Below, piece by piece: positions 46,605 to 56,157 of a stretch of DNA of 64,000 nucleotides; positions within the stretch are counted from its first letter, which is position 1, and every line of letters starts with the position of its first letter. Origin of the DNA: Nocardia tengchongensis (GTDB lineage: Bacteria > Actinomycetota > Actinomycetes > Mycobacteriales > Mycobacteriaceae). The notes beneath the pieces were generated by a model. It made no database searches and had not been told where the DNA came from. It saw only the letters and a list, made by a program, of their open reading frames with translations. Position numbers and translations under genes: made by a program. The DNA is taken from contig NZ_CP074371.1 in the NCBI RefSeq assembly GCF_018362975.1, forward strand, positions 4,836,001-4,900,000, given 5' to 3'.

Positions 46605-47932
46605 CGGTCCACACCTCCCATTACCGGGTCGATGGAGGCGACGGAGGCGATCACGTCGGCGACCAGGCCGCCCTCGCACATCGCCGCCACCGCTTGCAGA
46701 TTCGTGAAGGAGGGGTCGCGGTAGTGGACTCGGTAGGGGCGGGTGCCGCCGTCGCTGACCATGTGCACGCCCAGCTCGCCGCGCGGGGACTCGACCGCCA
46801 CGTACACCTGGCCGGGCGGGACCCGCAGACCCTCGGTCACCAGTTTGAAGTGGTGGATCAGCGATTCCATGGAGGTGCCCATGATCTGGCCGATGTACTT
46901 CGGCGAGTTGCCGAGGCCGTCCGGCCCGAGCTGCAAGTCGGCAGGCCAGGCAATCTTCTTGTCCTCCACCATGACCGGGCCCGGCCGCAGCTTGTCGAGG
47001 CACTGCTCGACGATCTTGACCGATTCCTTCATCTCGTTGACGCGAATCAGGTAGCGGCCGTAGCAGTCACAGCCGGTGTCGGTCTGCACCTCGAACTCGT
47101 AGTTCTCGTAACCGCAGTAGGGCTGGGACTTGCGCAGATCGTGCGGCAGGCCGGTGGAGCGCAGCATCGGGCCGGTGATGCCGAGTGCCATGCAACCGGT
47201 CAGGTCCAGATAGCCGACATTGCGGGTGCGGGCCTTCCAGATGGGGTTCTCGTTGAGCAGCAACTCCATGTCCCGCAGCCGGGTCGGCAGCAGGTCCAGG
47301 AGTTCTCGCACCTTCTGCACGCCGTCGTCGGGCAAGTCCTGGGCCAGGCCGCCGGGACGGATGTAGGCGTGGTTCATGCGCAGACCGGTGATGGTCTCGA
47401 ACACGTCGAGGATGAGTTCGCGTTCGCGGAAGCCGAACAGCATCGGGGTCAGTGCGCCCAGTTCCATGCCGCCGGTGGCCAGCGCCACCAGATGCGAGGA
47501 GATGCGGTTCAGCTCCATGAGCATGACGCGAATGACATTGACCCGCTCGGGGATCTGGTCGGTGATGTCGAGCAGCTTCTCCACCGCCAGGCAGTACGCC
47601 GTCTCGTTGAAGAACGGCGCCAGGTAGTCCATGCGGGTGACGAAGGTGGTGCCCTGCACCCAGCTGCGGTACTCGAGATTCTTCTCGATGCCGGTGTGCA
47701 GATAGCCGATGCCGCAGCGGGCTTCGGTGACGGTCTCACCCTCGATCTCGAGAATCAGCCGCAGCACCCCGTGCGTGGAGGGGTGCTGCGGGCCCATGTT
47801 CACGACGATGCGTTCCTCGGCGACCCCGTCCAGGCTCGCGGAGATCTCGTCCCAATCGTTTCCCACCAGGGTGACCGCTCGTTCGGGCCGTTCCTCGGTG
47901 TTGCGACGGGACTCGGTGTCGATGTTGTTCAT
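46601..47932 (-). CDS. nuoD: NuoD
   Basis: A 443-residue 49-kDa-type subunit lining the quinone site. [55 protein letters not shown] and the C-terminal GGVDR ending are as in the family. Start ATG 47932 overlaps the nuoC stop by one base. Confidence 0.96.
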   Translation of the reverse strand: MNNIDTESRRNTEERPERAVTLVGNDWDEISASLDGVAEERIVVNMGPQHPSTHGVLRLILEIEGETVTEARCGIGYLHTGIEKNLEYRSWVQGTTFVTRMDYLAPFFNETAYCLAVEKLLDITDQIPERVNVIRVMLMELNRISSHLVALATGGMELGALTPMLFGFRERELILDVFETITGLRMNHAYIRPGGLAQDLPDDGVQKVRELLDLLPTRLRDMELLLNENPIWKARTRNVGYLDLTGCMALGITGPMLRSTGLPHDLRKSQPYCGYENYEFEVQTDTGCDCYGRYLIRVNEMKESVKIVEQCLDKLRPGPVMVEDKKIAWPADLQLGPDGLGNSPKYIGQIMGTSMESLIHHFKLVTEGLRVPPGQVYVAVESPRGELGVHMVSDGGTRPYRVHYRDPSFTNLQAVAAMCEGGLVADVIASVASIDPVMGGVDR

Positions 47933-48717
47933 TAGGAGTACGTCCTCCGCTCGTCGGGCGGTGGGATGCGCGCGCCCTTGTATTCGACCGGGATTCCGCC
48001 GAGCGGATAGTCCTTGCGCTGCGGGTGGCCACGCCAGTCGTCGGGCATGGCGATGCGGGTCAGCGACGGGTGACCGTCGAAGAGGATGCCGAAGAAGTCG
48101 TAGGTCTCCCGCTCGTGCCAGTCCACGGTGGGGTACACCGAATACAGGGACGGCAGGTGCGGATCACTGTCCGGCACCGAGACTTCCAGCCGCAGGCGGC
48201 GGTTGTGGGTGATCGAGTTCAGGTGGTAGAGCGCGTGCAACTCGCGGCCGGTGTCCTCCGGATAGTGCGCGCCGCTGGCGCCCAGGCACAGTTCGAAGCG
48301 CAGGGCTTCGTTGTCGCGCAACGTCTTCGCGACCAGCACCAGGTGATCGCGGCGGATGTGCAGGGTGAGTTCGCCGCGGAACACGACGATCTTCTCCACC
48401 GCCTCGTCGAAGGTCTTCGCCAGTGCCAGGCGCAGATGCGCGATGACCTCGTCGAAGACCGGGCCGTAGGGGGCGGGCGTGCCGCCGGGCATGGCGACGG
48501 TCTGGACCAGGCGGCCGTAGCCTGAGGTGTCGCCGGTGCCGGTGACACCGAACATGCCCTGGCGGACGCCGATCACCTCGTCGGCGGGCGGCGTGGGCCG
48601 GGCCGTCGGTCCGGATGGTGCGGCGTCGGCGGATTCCGTTGTGTCCGGGGTGTTCTCAGTGGGTTCCACGGCCGCCTCCGGGGGGCTCTCCGTGCCGACA
48701 GGTGCGTCGAAGCTCAT
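47932..48717 (-). CDS. nuoC: NuoC
   Basis: A 261-residue 30-kDa-type subunit. Residues 1-60 are a Pro/Thr/Ser-rich extension typical of actinobacteria; the core has [24 protein letters not shown] and [21 protein letters not shown] 48717 overlaps the nuoB stop as ATGA. Confidence 0.95.
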   Translation of the reverse strand: MSFDAPVGTESPPEAAVEPTENTPDTTESADAAPSGPTARPTPPADEVIGVRQGMFGVTGTGDTSGYGRLVQTVAMPGGTPAPYGPVFDEVIAHLRLALAKTFDEAVEKIVVFRGELTLHIRRDHLVLVAKTLRDNEALRFELCLGASGAHYPEDTGRELHALYHLNSITHNRRLRLEVSVPDSDPHLPSLYSVYPTVDWHERETYDFFGILFDGHPSLTRIAMPDDWRGHPQRKDYPLGGIPVEYKGARIPPPDERRTYS

Positions 48718-49267
48718 CGCAGCAGCCCCTTCAGCTGAATGGTCGGGGTGCTGGCGAGCGCGGCGGCTTCGGCCGCGCGCACGGCCTCTTCGCGATTGAC
48801 GCCGAGCGGCATCTCCTGAATCTTCTCGTGCAGCTTCAGGATCGCGTTCAACAACATCTCCGGCCGCGGCGGGCAGCCCGGCAGGTAGATGTCGACCGGC
48901 ACGATGTGGTCGACGCCCTGCACGATGGCGTAGTTGTTGAACATGCCGCCCGAGGATGCGCAGACACCCATGGCCAGCACCCATTTCGGTTCGGTCATCT
49001 GGTCGTACACCTGACGCAGCACCGGGCCATCTTCTGGCTCACCCGGCCCGCCACGATCATCAGATCGGCCTGGCGCGGGGAGGCGCGGAACGCCTCCATG
49101 CCGAAGCGGGCGATATCGAATCGCCCGCCGCCGGTGGCCATCATCTCGATCGCGCAGCACGCCAAGCCGAACGTCGCCGGCCACAGCGAACTCTTGCGCA
49201 GATAGCCGGCCATATCTTCCACCGTGCTCAGCAGGAACCCGCTGGGCAGTTTCTCCTCGAGACCCAT
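48714..49267 (-). CDS. nuoB: NuoB (frame broken by one base)
   Basis: The subunit carrying the N2 [4Fe-4S] cluster next to the quinone site. From ATG 49267: [39 protein letters not shown], and [13 protein letters not shown]. There the frame breaks at GGG 49024-49026; adding one base gives [32 protein letters not shown] and [11 protein letters not shown] to the end. The restored product is 184 residues, the expected size. A truly broken nuoB would disable complex I, so an assembly indel is favoured. Confidence 0.93.
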
Positions 49268-49341
49268 GTGCGACTACATCTCCCGGATCGGGACACCCCG
49301 CCTCGCACGGGGTGTGTCATTGGAAATCCCCTGTGCGCCAA

Positions 49342-49722
49342 TCAATCCCAGCTGAGACCACCGCGCCGCCACTCGTAGGCGTAGGCGACCGAGACGTTGA
49401 AGATGAACAACGCCATGGCGGCCAGCCCGAACACTCCGAGTGCGTCGAAGTGCACGGCCCACGGGTAAAGGAAGACGATCTCGATGTCGAAGATGATGAA
49501 CAGCATGGCGGTGAGGTAGTACTTCACCGGAAAGCGCTGGCCCGCAGCATTTCCCGGCCCACCGGAGACGGCGTGCGGGGTGGGTTCGATGCCGCATTCG
49601 TAGGCTTCGAGCTTGGCCCGGTTGTAGCGTTTGGGGCCGATCAGGGCCGCCAGGAAAATGGAGAACACCCCGAACGCGGCGGCGACCGCGCCGAGAACCA
49701 GGGTCGGTACCTCGATATTCAC
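49342..49722 (-). CDS. nuoA: NuoA
   Basis: A 126-residue three-helix subunit: VLGAVAAAFGVFSIFLAALIGPKR, the acidic loop LEAYECGIEP, and YYLTAMLFIIFDIEIVFLYPWAV. GTG 49722 is chosen because an AGGAGGGG site lies 10 bases upstream; the longer frame to 49758 is not conserved. First gene of the nuoA-N operon, 74 bases before nuoB. Confidence 0.93.
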   Translation of the reverse strand: MNIEVPTLVLGAVAAAFGVFSIFLAALIGPKRYNRAKLEAYECGIEPTPHAVSGGPGNAAGQRFPVKYYLTAMLFIIFDIEIVFLYPWAVHFDALGVFGLAAMALFIFNVSVAYAYEWRRGGLSWD

Positions 49723-49987
49723 TTCAGCACTACCCCTCCTGCGAGCTGGACGACGCACTACGGACGGCAGCGGGCGCGGAGGGGCGATGATGTCAGTGGT
49801 GCATGGCAGTCATGCATCTCCCCGCGCTCCTGTGAGCTACGGCACAGATTACAACTCGCACGAGAAGATACATGACGATTCGCGATCGCGTTTGATCGAA
49901 TTCGGAACGGTCTTTTATGACCGATTGGACGCAATCACTTTTGTCCCGAGACGCGGGTTTGCCCTGGTCGTGCCGGGCGATGGAAGA

Positions 49988-50407
49988 TCAGGCCGCGAAG
50001 CTATTACCGAGCACACCCAGGACAGCGTCGGTCAGCCGGATGGGGTCGATCGGATGCGGCACCGCGGCCTCCGCGCGCGACCAATTCGCCAGCCAGGCGT
50101 CGTCGGGCCGGCCGGTGAGCACCACGATCGGCGGGCAGTCGGCGATCTCGTCCTTGAGCTGCTTGGCCAGGCCGAGCCCGCCCTCCGGGGCCGACTCGCC
50201 ATCGAGGATCAGCAGATCCAGTCCGCCGGCGTCCATCCGCTCCAGGACCACCGGCCCCGTCGCCACCTCGATGTAGTCGATCGGCGGCAACCCCGGATGC
50301 GGCCGTCTACCCAGCGCCGTCATGACCTGGCTGCGGGTATCGGCATCACTGCTGTAAACGAGGACCCGCACGGCGGCGGGACGTTTGGCATCGGCCACGT
50401 TCCGCAT
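49988..50407 (-). CDS. Receiver-domain protein upstream of nuoA (Rv3143-like)
   Basis: A 139-residue stand-alone response-regulator receiver without an output domain: VRVLVYSSDADTRSQVMTALG at the start, LDLLILDGESAPEGG with Asp at the phospho-acceptor position, and VVLTGRPDD. The usual acidic pair after beta-1 is replaced by SSDAD. M. tuberculosis has a similar gene (Rv3143) close to nuoA, so the link with complex I is conserved. About 265 bases separate it from nuoA on the same strand. Confidence 0.85.
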   Translation of the reverse strand: MRNVADAKRPAAVRVLVYSSDADTRSQVMTALGRRPHPGLPPIDYIEVATGPVVLERMDAGGLDLLILDGESAPEGGLGLAKQLKDEIADCPPIVVLTGRPDDAWLANWSRAEAAVPHPIDPIRLTDAVLGVLGNSFAA

Positions 50408-51106
50408 GCTACGTCGCAGATGGGGGAGCGTGGGGCAGCTTCACCGGAACTCGTGCACGCGTCGCGGAATCGGCTGTCGCGCAATGCGTCGATGGTGGGT
50501 GGTACGGAATGCCCGACCGGTAGCGTCCCGCGAATGAGGGGAGACATCACGCAACGCCTCATCGAAACCGACGTGTGGACCGACGAGTTGGTGAGGCAAG
50601 CGAATCGCATTCCGCAGCAACCATGTTCACATCGCCCTCGGGTATCCGGGCGCCTGCGAAGCGTGCGGTGGCAGCCCGGGACCGCGTGGTGCGCGGCAGC
50701 GGAAGATTTGCCAGTGATTTGCCGAAATGGCTGATCGATGCCCGGGACCGGCTGCACGGCCGGGATGCGGGATTCATCGTTGGCCGGGGGAGGCCGCCTC
50801 CCCGGTCAACCGGGTATGACGACGGGGAGGCGACCTCCACCCCTCGAGCAGCCCCGGGGCGCATGAGCCCAGGAACCGTCGCACAATCTAGCGCGACCGA
50901 GCCGCTCTTTCGGCTCGACACTTGCGACGGATCGTGCCATTCACCCGACTTCGCGCGCCGAATCCAGCCGTCTATCGCGCTCTCGAATTCGTTGTCGATG
51001 CCCTCACGTCCGCTTATGCATCGAATCGCAATCTTTGCTGTTCACGGCCGCCTATCAGCGGCATCCTGGTAATCATCGACAGTCCCGAGCGTTGGGTGGT
51101 GGGCAT
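50408..51106. other. Intergenic region between receiver gene and CBS gene
   Basis: No convincing gene in 699 bases. A GC-rich imperfect hairpin (CCGGGGGAGG with CCTCCCCGG) stands at 50784-50805, and a related GGGGAGGC segment lies 20 bases further. The remainder likely contains the two divergent promoters. Confidence 0.5.
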
Positions 51107-51535
51107 ATGCGAATCTCTGAAATCCTGCGCCGGAAGGGCAGCGAAGTCGTCACGATTGCACCCGATGCAACAGTGCGCGAACTGCTCGACACCCTGGCCG
51201 TGAACAATGTGGGCGCCGTCATCGTCTCCACGGACGGCGTCGCCATGGCGGGCATCGTCTCCGAACGAGACATCGTCCGCAGCCTGCACCGCGACGGCGC
51301 CGCCCTCCTCGACGCCCCCGTCGCCACCATCATGACCGCCGCGATCCACACCTGTTCCCCCGACGACCGCGTCGAAACCCTCAACGCCACCATGACCGAA
51401 CACCGAATTCGCCACCTCCCGGTCATCCGAGACGGCCACATGATCGGCATAGTCAGCATCGGCGACGTAGTGAAGAGCCAAATCTCCGAACTCGAAACCG
51501 AACGCGACTCCCTGGTCCGCTACCTCCGCGGCTGA
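51107..51535 (+). CDS. CBS-domain protein
   Basis: A 142-residue protein made of two CBS motifs: VTIAPDATVRELLDTLAVNNVGAVIV...GIVSERDIVR and IHTCSPDDRVETLNATMTEHRIRHLPVI...GIVSIGDVVK. Such pairs bind adenine nucleotides. ATG 51107 begins MRISEILRRKG; the open frame upstream lacks conservation. It converges with the AICAR formyltransferase-like gene, and the stop codons of both lie within a hairpin. Purine-nucleotide sensing next to a purine enzyme is notable but may be chance. Confidence 0.88.
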   Translation: MRISEILRRKGSEVVTIAPDATVRELLDTLAVNNVGAVIVSTDGVAMAGIVSERDIVRSLHRDGAALLDAPVATIMTAAIHTCSPDDRVETLNATMTEHRIRHLPVIRDGHMIGIVSIGDVVKSQISELETERDSLVRYLRG

Positions 51536-51552
51536 CCGGACGACCCGGTCAG
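51532..51552. terminator. Shared terminator hairpin of convergent genes
   Basis: CTGACCGG paired with CCGGTCAG over a 5-base loop; both stop codons lie in the stem, so one hairpin serves both genes. Confidence 0.6.
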
Positions 51553-52709
51553 TGGTGGAACATGCGGAGGTCGGTGCGGGCCAGGGCGATGTGGTGGTCG
51601 CGGCAGGCGGCGGCGATGGTGTCGTGTTGGAGGGCTCCTGTTGGTTCGACGATGACTGATACACCGAATGCTGCGGCGGCGTCCACGTTGTCCCGGAACG
51701 GGAGGTAGCCGTCGGAGACCATGGTGAGGCCGGTCAGCCCTCGGGCCCATGCGGTGCGGTCACGCTCCTCGATCGGGGTGCCCGGGCGCGTCAGAAGGTC
51801 CGTGAGTTCACCGGTTTCTCGGGTGGTGAGGGTGCCCGCGGCGAGTGCGATCTGCCAGTTCAGCCGTTGTTGGCGTGGCAGATCCGTCGGTAGTGGGAGG
51901 GTCCGGATGTCGTGGTGGCGGCGCATCCACCAGGTGCGTGCCTTGGCTCCTGCGAGGTGGGTGCAGTCGATGCGTGACTGCTGGCCGGCTCCGACTCCGA
52001 CGGTCATTCCGTCACGGACGAGAACCACCGTGTTCGACTGGGTGAAACGGGCGGTGATCATGCCCAGTAGCGCGTCAGTGGTGGAGCTGTCGGAGAGCGC
52101 CGATTCGCCGACAGGGTGGAGCAACTCGGCGGTGATCGGCTCACGATCGTGGTCCTGCTCGATCGAGACACCGAACACCGTGCGGATCTCGGTAGCCGGG
52201 GGCCGGAAGCCGGGGTCGATGTCGACTACCAGGAAGCGGCCGCGTTTCTTGCGGGCCAGCTTGGCGACAGTTCCCGGCGCGTAACCGGGCGCGATGATGC
52301 CGTCGGACACCACCGTCGCCAGCAAGTCGGCCAGCTCGTCGTCCACGGGATCGGAAACCGCGATCATGTCTCCGAAAGACGATCGCGGGTCGGCGTCGCG
52401 GGCCCGGACATAGGCCGCGGCAACCGGTCCCAGCCCTGCCGTGCCCAACCCCCAGGTCTCGCACATGGTTTCGTCGAGCATCCCCGCCACTGCCGCCCCC
52501 GCCGGGGAAACATGCTTGAACGAGGCAGCCGCCACCTTGCCCGTCGCACGGCGCGCCTGCGCAACCAACTGCCAGGCATTCAACGCATCGAGGTAGTTGA
52601 TCATCGACGCCGACCCGTGCAGGACGCGGACATGCCGGTCGCTTCCATCGACGATCCGGGCCCGCTGATGAGGATTCATGCCGTACCGCAAATCCATGTG
52701 GTGCACCAC
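51549..52709 (-). CDS. Stand-alone AICAR formyltransferase (PurH C-terminal domain homologue)
   Basis: A 386-residue protein corresponding to the AICAR transformylase half of PurH without the IMP cyclohydrolase domain. YGMNPHQRARIV opens the domain, SFKHVSPAGAAVAG holds the catalytic Lys-His pair, and DGYLPFRDNVDAAAAFGVSVIVEP is the conserved C-terminal segment. Expected reaction: 10-formyl-THF + AICAR to FAICAR + THF. A ZTP riboswitch lies directly upstream, which supports a purine/folate-linked role. GTG 52709 or ATG 52697 may be the start; the latter begins at MDLRYGMNPHQ. A bifunctional PurH is presumably elsewhere. Confidence 0.87.
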   Translation of the reverse strand: MVHHMDLRYGMNPHQRARIVDGSDRHVRVLHGSASMINYLDALNAWQLVAQARRATGKVAAASFKHVSPAGAAVAGMLDETMCETWGLGTAGLGPVAAAYVRARDADPRSSFGDMIAVSDPVDDELADLLATVVSDGIIAPGYAPGTVAKLARKKRGRFLVVDIDPGFRPPATEIRTVFGVSIEQDHDREPITAELLHPVGESALSDSSTTDALLGMITARFTQSNTVVLVRDGMTVGVGAGQQSRIDCTHLAGAKARTWWMRRHHDIRTLPLPTDLPRQQRLNWQIALAAGTLTTRETGELTDLLTRPGTPIEERDRTAWARGLTGLTMVSDGYLPFRDNVDAAAAFGVSVIVEPTGALQHDTIAAACRDHHIALARTDLRMFHH

Positions 52710-52711
52710 TT

Positions 52712-52729
52712 CCCGAACTCAGGTTCGGG
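52712..52729 (-). promoter_or_regulatory. Hairpin between ZTP aptamer and start codon (expression platform)
   Basis: CCCGAAC-CTGA-GTTCGGG (7-bp stem) follows the aptamer directly. The next bases GTGGTGCACCAC are also self-complementary and cover the first possible start codon. No U-tract follows, so control of translation initiation is more likely than termination. Confidence 0.55.
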
Positions 52730-52805
52730 AGCACCCAGGCGGACGATGCTCCGATCTCGCGCTTCCTCGTGGTGAGACCCACGTGACGCCAGTCGCACCC
52801 GCCAC
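52730..52805 (-). ncRNA. ZTP (pfl) riboswitch
   Basis: Read on the minus strand, the leader carries the pfl-motif landmarks in the right order: a 5' stem with TGCGACTGGCG (52797-52787), the P2 hairpin CGTGGGTCTCACCACG, the GAGGAAGCGC joining segment, a variable linker, and the 3' CCGCCTGGG loop (52743-52735). ZTP riboswitches sense ZMP/ZTP, the purine intermediate that builds up when 10-formyl-THF is scarce, and usually precede purH, folD or glyA. The downstream gene is an AICAR formyltransferase homologue, so sequence and context agree. Found by eye, not by a covariance model. Confidence 0.85.
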
Positions 52806-52882
52806 TCTAGATCACGCCGCCGATGGCCGGGGATCGGGGAACTGTGGCCCGGGCGGGGTGCGCGCGGGCCACGGGCCTGGTG

Positions 52883-53131
52883 TCAGTCGGTCCAGATGGA
52901 CAGGTACCACTGGCCGTCGGCGCCCTGGGTGCATTCGTAGATGTCGTCACCCGGCTCGAGCCGGGTGCCGTCGGGGCGGGTGAAGGTGCCGGTCTCGCCG
53001 TCGGCGTCGCAGGCGGCTTCGGTGGGGTAGCTGCCATCGACCTGCCATTCGGTGTCCTTGCCGGCGTGGGCGGTGCCCATCGCCGCGATCACGCCGAGGG
53101 CGACCAGGGAGGTCGTAACAAGCTTCTTCAT
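52883..53131 (-). CDS. Small secreted protein
   Basis: An 82-residue protein with a clear signal peptide (MKKLVTTSLVALGVIAAMGTAHA) and a short mature part with two Cys (AACDADG and YECTQG) and Trp-rich ends (WYLSIWTD). It is probably exported and disulfide-bonded. Start ATG 53131; upstream in-frame codons are not conserved. No family recognised. Confidence 0.75.
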   Translation of the reverse strand: MKKLVTTSLVALGVIAAMGTAHAGKDTEWQVDGSYPTEAACDADGETGTFTRPDGTRLEPGDDIYECTQGADGQWYLSIWTD

Positions 53132-53316
53132 ACGTCTCGAGTCCTTTTCACGAAAGAGCCCGGTCGATGGTCTCAGGTGAGATCGTCTGGCCGGGCCGCC
53201 ACACCGATACTCCACCACGGAGGTCCGACAATTCCGAAACCGGCTGCCAGACCCCTTGCCGCTCAGAACCTTCCGCTCCCACGCCGCTGCTGCGCGGGCG
53301 GCCTAGGCTGGACGAT

Positions 53317-54014
53317 ATGAGCGGCGACCTTGGTCAGCGCGTGCAGTCGGTTCGGAAGCGTCGCGGTCTCACACAGCGCGAACTGGCCGCGAACTCAGGT
53401 GTTTCGCTATCGCTGATTCGGAAGATCGAGCAGGGGGAGCGGGACGATACGCGCATCGAGACGCTGCGGCGGCTCGCTGTCGCGTTGGGGTGCCCGCTCA
53501 CCGCGTTGATCGGTTCGGCGCCGCGTGCGCCGGAGAGCAGAAACGGCGCGATGTGGGTGGCGACTCGGCGGGCGATCGAGGCACCCGCCGAGCAGGTCCG
53601 GGCGGAGCCGCCCGCGGAAGCCGATGTGGCCGAGACGCTTGCCGCGGCGGTCCGGCTCTATCACGACAATCGATATGAGCTCCTGGCGAGAATTCTGCCG
53701 GGCCTCGTGGTGGACAGCGAGGTCGTCTCGCCGCAGCTGCGGGCCCGCATTCTGCAATTGACCGGCTCGGTCATGGTGCAGACACGGCAATTACGCACCG
53801 CGCGCACCGTTCTCGACCGCGGGCTCGCGCCCATCTGGATCTCGCTCGCCCCGAACCGGCCCTGGAGATCCTGCTCAGGCTCTCGAATGAGGCCCGGCCC
53901 TGGCTGATCGAGCAGCGGCTCGCCAAGGACCTGCTCACCAGCCTCATCGGCAGACGCCGGACCCTCACCACGGAAATGCGCGGTCTGGCCGACCTGATCC
54001 ACCTCGAATATTGA
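53317..54014 (+). pseudogene. XRE-family regulator remnant with internal deletion
   Basis: Residues 1-60 form a good XRE HTH (RVQSVRKRRGLTQRELAANSGVSLSLIRKIEQGERDDTRIETLRRLAVAL). The helical part proceeds to MVQTRQLRTARTVLDRGLA and then jumps, with a one-base frame change around 53820-53860, to ARAHLDLARPEPALEILLRL and RRRTLTTEMRGLADLIHLEY. That is the usual C-terminal end of TPR-type XRE regulators of about 400 residues. The middle of roughly 150 residues is missing, so this looks like a true deletion, unlike the single-base breaks elsewhere. Confidence 0.7.
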
Positions 54015-54134
54015 GTCCGCTCGTGGCACTTTCGGGCGTGGTCGCTCGAAAGTGCCATTGCCGCCGGATTTCTGCGGGCCGATCCTGGACTCGGCATCCA
54101 CCGGCAGCACGATCGACGAACGAGAGGGCGAATC

Positions 54135-54476
54135 ATGAACCCCGGGGCGCTGGGTTATCTTCGCGAAGATGTGTCCGGCTCGCGCCGGCAGTGGGATGAA
54201 CGGCAGATTCGGGTTCTGGCGGAGCGTTTGGGGTATGACCTTCGGAGGATTGCGGTGTTCGGGGCTAATACAGACCGGCCGGTTTATCGATTGCGGGTGT
54301 TGGCGAGCAATTTGGGAGTTGACGCGGTGATCGTGCCGAGCTTGGCGCATTTCGAGGATGGGGTGGTGCCGGGCGAGTTGGTGGAGCGGGCGGATGTCAT
54401 TACGGTCAGGCCGGAGGAGACTTACGCTCGATGGCTGATTCCGCCGGATGCACCGGCGGATAGTGGGTCTCGGTAG
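54135..54476 (+). CDS. Hypothetical protein with resolvase-like N-terminus
   Basis: A 113-residue protein from ATG 54135. MNPGALGYLREDVSGSRRQWDERQIRVLAERLGYDL recalls the start of serine recombinase catalytic domains (GYxR-S-----Q---), yet the catalytic core is not preserved. The rest (LGVDAVIVPSLAHFEDGVVPGELVERADVITVRPEETYARW) resembles the strand-helix end of the same fold. Similar small proteins occur after XRE regulators in actinobacteria; role unknown. Confidence 0.65.
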   Translation: MNPGALGYLREDVSGSRRQWDERQIRVLAERLGYDLRRIAVFGANTDRPVYRLRVLASNLGVDAVIVPSLAHFEDGVVPGELVERADVITVRPEETYARWLIPPDAPADSGSR

Positions 54477-54644
54477 GCGGCGTGGGGTTGACACGCCAAA
54501 GCTCGTTTCGCCGAATGAGGGATCGGTGAATCATGATCAACTGGTGCTGTGTCGTCCGATAGGAATAGGTGGGTCGCGAACGTTGATGTCGAAAGTGAAT
54601 AACTCGGCGGCGCAGCGGTTCTCGACCGGTTCGGGGAGGCTGGT

Positions 54645-56150
54645 GTGAGGCCCCACTTCTCGCGCAGCACGTTTCTGCGCGGTGCGTTCGGAATCGCGGT
54701 CGCCGGTGTGGGATTCGCCGGGGCGACCCGGCTGCCCGTCTCTGACGCGTCGCCCGACACCGGATCCGCCGGCGGGAACGCCGGGGCCGCGGGCAGCGCT
54801 TCCGGGTCGGGTACCGGCAGCTTCGACCCGAAATGGCGTGCGTTGCAGGGCAAGCTGCGCGGTCGGCTGATCACGCCCGGTGACTTGGGTTATTCGGACG
54901 CCAAGCAGGTCTTCAATACTCGTTTCGACCCCGACATGCCCGCGGCGGTCGTGCAGGTCGCCGAGACCGGCGATGTGGCCACGGCCTTCGAATTCGCGGC
55001 CGAGAACGACCTGCGGGTGGCCCCGCGCGCCGGCGGCCATTCCTATGCGGGGGAGTCCACGGCGACCGGCACCCTGATCATCGACGTGCGCGGGCTGCGC
55101 GGCGTGCGGGTCCAGGGCGAACAGACCGTTGCCCGCGCGGGACACACCCTGTACGAGATCTATCAGGAACTGGACCGGTTCGGGCGGAGCCTGCCGACGG
55201 GCATGTGCCCCACCGTCGGCGTCGCGGGCCTCGCCCTGGGCGGCGGGCTCGGATTCGAATCCCGCGCCTACGGACTCACCGGTGACCGCCTCACCGCGGC
55301 GACCCTCGTGCTGCCGGACGGCAGCATCACCGAAGTCTCCGACGGCAACCGACCGGACCTGTTCTGGGCGCTGCGCGGCGGTGGCGCGCTGCTCGGCGTC
55401 GTCACCTCGCTGACCTTCGACACCATCCCTGCCACCCCGAAAGATGTGGTGCGCCTGACCTTCTGGGGCGAGGACGCGGAACACGTCATCAGCGGCTGGC
55501 AGGAATGGCTGCGTGCGGCCCCGCGCGAGCAGTGGGCCGATGTCAGTGTGGACGCCGACGGATCCGGCGGACTGCACTGCTGGTTGCAGTTGGTCTGCCC
55601 CGCGGGTTCGGCCGAAACCGTGACGGCCGCACTGGTCGACGCGATCGGCATCGCGCCGCGCGAAACCGACGTCCGCACCCTCAGCCACATGGAGACCGTG
55701 CTGTACCTGGCGGGTGGCGTCGTCGACCAGCCCCGCGCGGAATTCACCAACGGCTCCGACATCGTCGAGGCCCTCACGCTCGACGTCATCGCCGCCATCC
55801 TCGACGTGATGACCCGGTTCTCCAGTGTCGGCGGCACCGGCTGGGTCCAGATCAACACCCTCGACGGCGCCATCCGCGACCTCACCCCCACCGCGACCGC
55901 GTTCCCGTGGCGCGAGCACGCGGCGCTGGTGGAATGGGGTGCGTTCGAACCGATCCCGCACGACTCCGCCCTGACCTGGCTGTCGGACGCGCACGCCACC
56001 CTCGCCCCGCATTCGGTCGGCGCGTACGTCAACTATCTGGAGCCGGGCGACCCGCTGTCGCGCTACTACGGCGCCAACTACGCGCGCCTGGCCAAGCTCC
56101 GCAACCTCGTCGACCCGAACACCCTGATCCACTCGACCCTGGCGCCCTGA
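54645..56150 (+). CDS. FAD-linked oxidase, berberine-bridge-enzyme type
   Basis: A 501-residue secreted-type oxidase. FAD_binding_4 domain with the His attachment motif RAGGHSYAGES (about residue 130) and the Cys-containing motif GMCPTVGVAGLALGGGLGF (about residue 190), which together indicate bicovalent FAD. The C-terminal BBE motif is YVNYLEPGDPLSRYYGANYARL. The N-terminus FSRSTFLRGAFGIAVAGVGFAG looks like an export signal; the Tat motif is imperfect (R-S instead of R-R). GTG 54645 has GGGGAGG 6 bases upstream. The substrate is unknown; oligosaccharides or secondary metabolites are usual. Confidence 0.9.
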   Translation: MRPHFSRSTFLRGAFGIAVAGVGFAGATRLPVSDASPDTGSAGGNAGAAGSASGSGTGSFDPKWRALQGKLRGRLITPGDLGYSDAKQVFNTRFDPDMPAAVVQVAETGDVATAFEFAAENDLRVAPRAGGHSYAGESTATGTLIIDVRGLRGVRVQGEQTVARAGHTLYEIYQELDRFGRSLPTGMCPTVGVAGLALGGGLGFESRAYGLTGDRLTAATLVLPDGSITEVSDGNRPDLFWALRGGGALLGVVTSLTFDTIPATPKDVVRLTFWGEDAEHVISGWQEWLRAAPREQWADVSVDADGSGGLHCWLQLVCPAGSAETVTAALVDAIGIAPRETDVRTLSHMETVLYLAGGVVDQPRAEFTNGSDIVEALTLDVIAAILDVMTRFSSVGGTGWVQINTLDGAIRDLTPTATAFPWREHAALVEWGAFEPIPHDSALTWLSDAHATLAPHSVGAYVNYLEPGDPLSRYYGANYARLAKLRNLVDPNTLIHSTLAP

Positions 56151-56157
56151 CCCGGCG

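Noticed and set aside
50575..51072. A 165-codon plus frame in the gap before the CBS gene
   Set aside because: No recognisable motif, unusual composition and no RBS.
55249..55270. TTCGAATCC-type T-loop resembling a tRNA
   Set aside because: It lies inside the FAD oxidase coding sequence and no acceptor or anticodon stem surrounds it.
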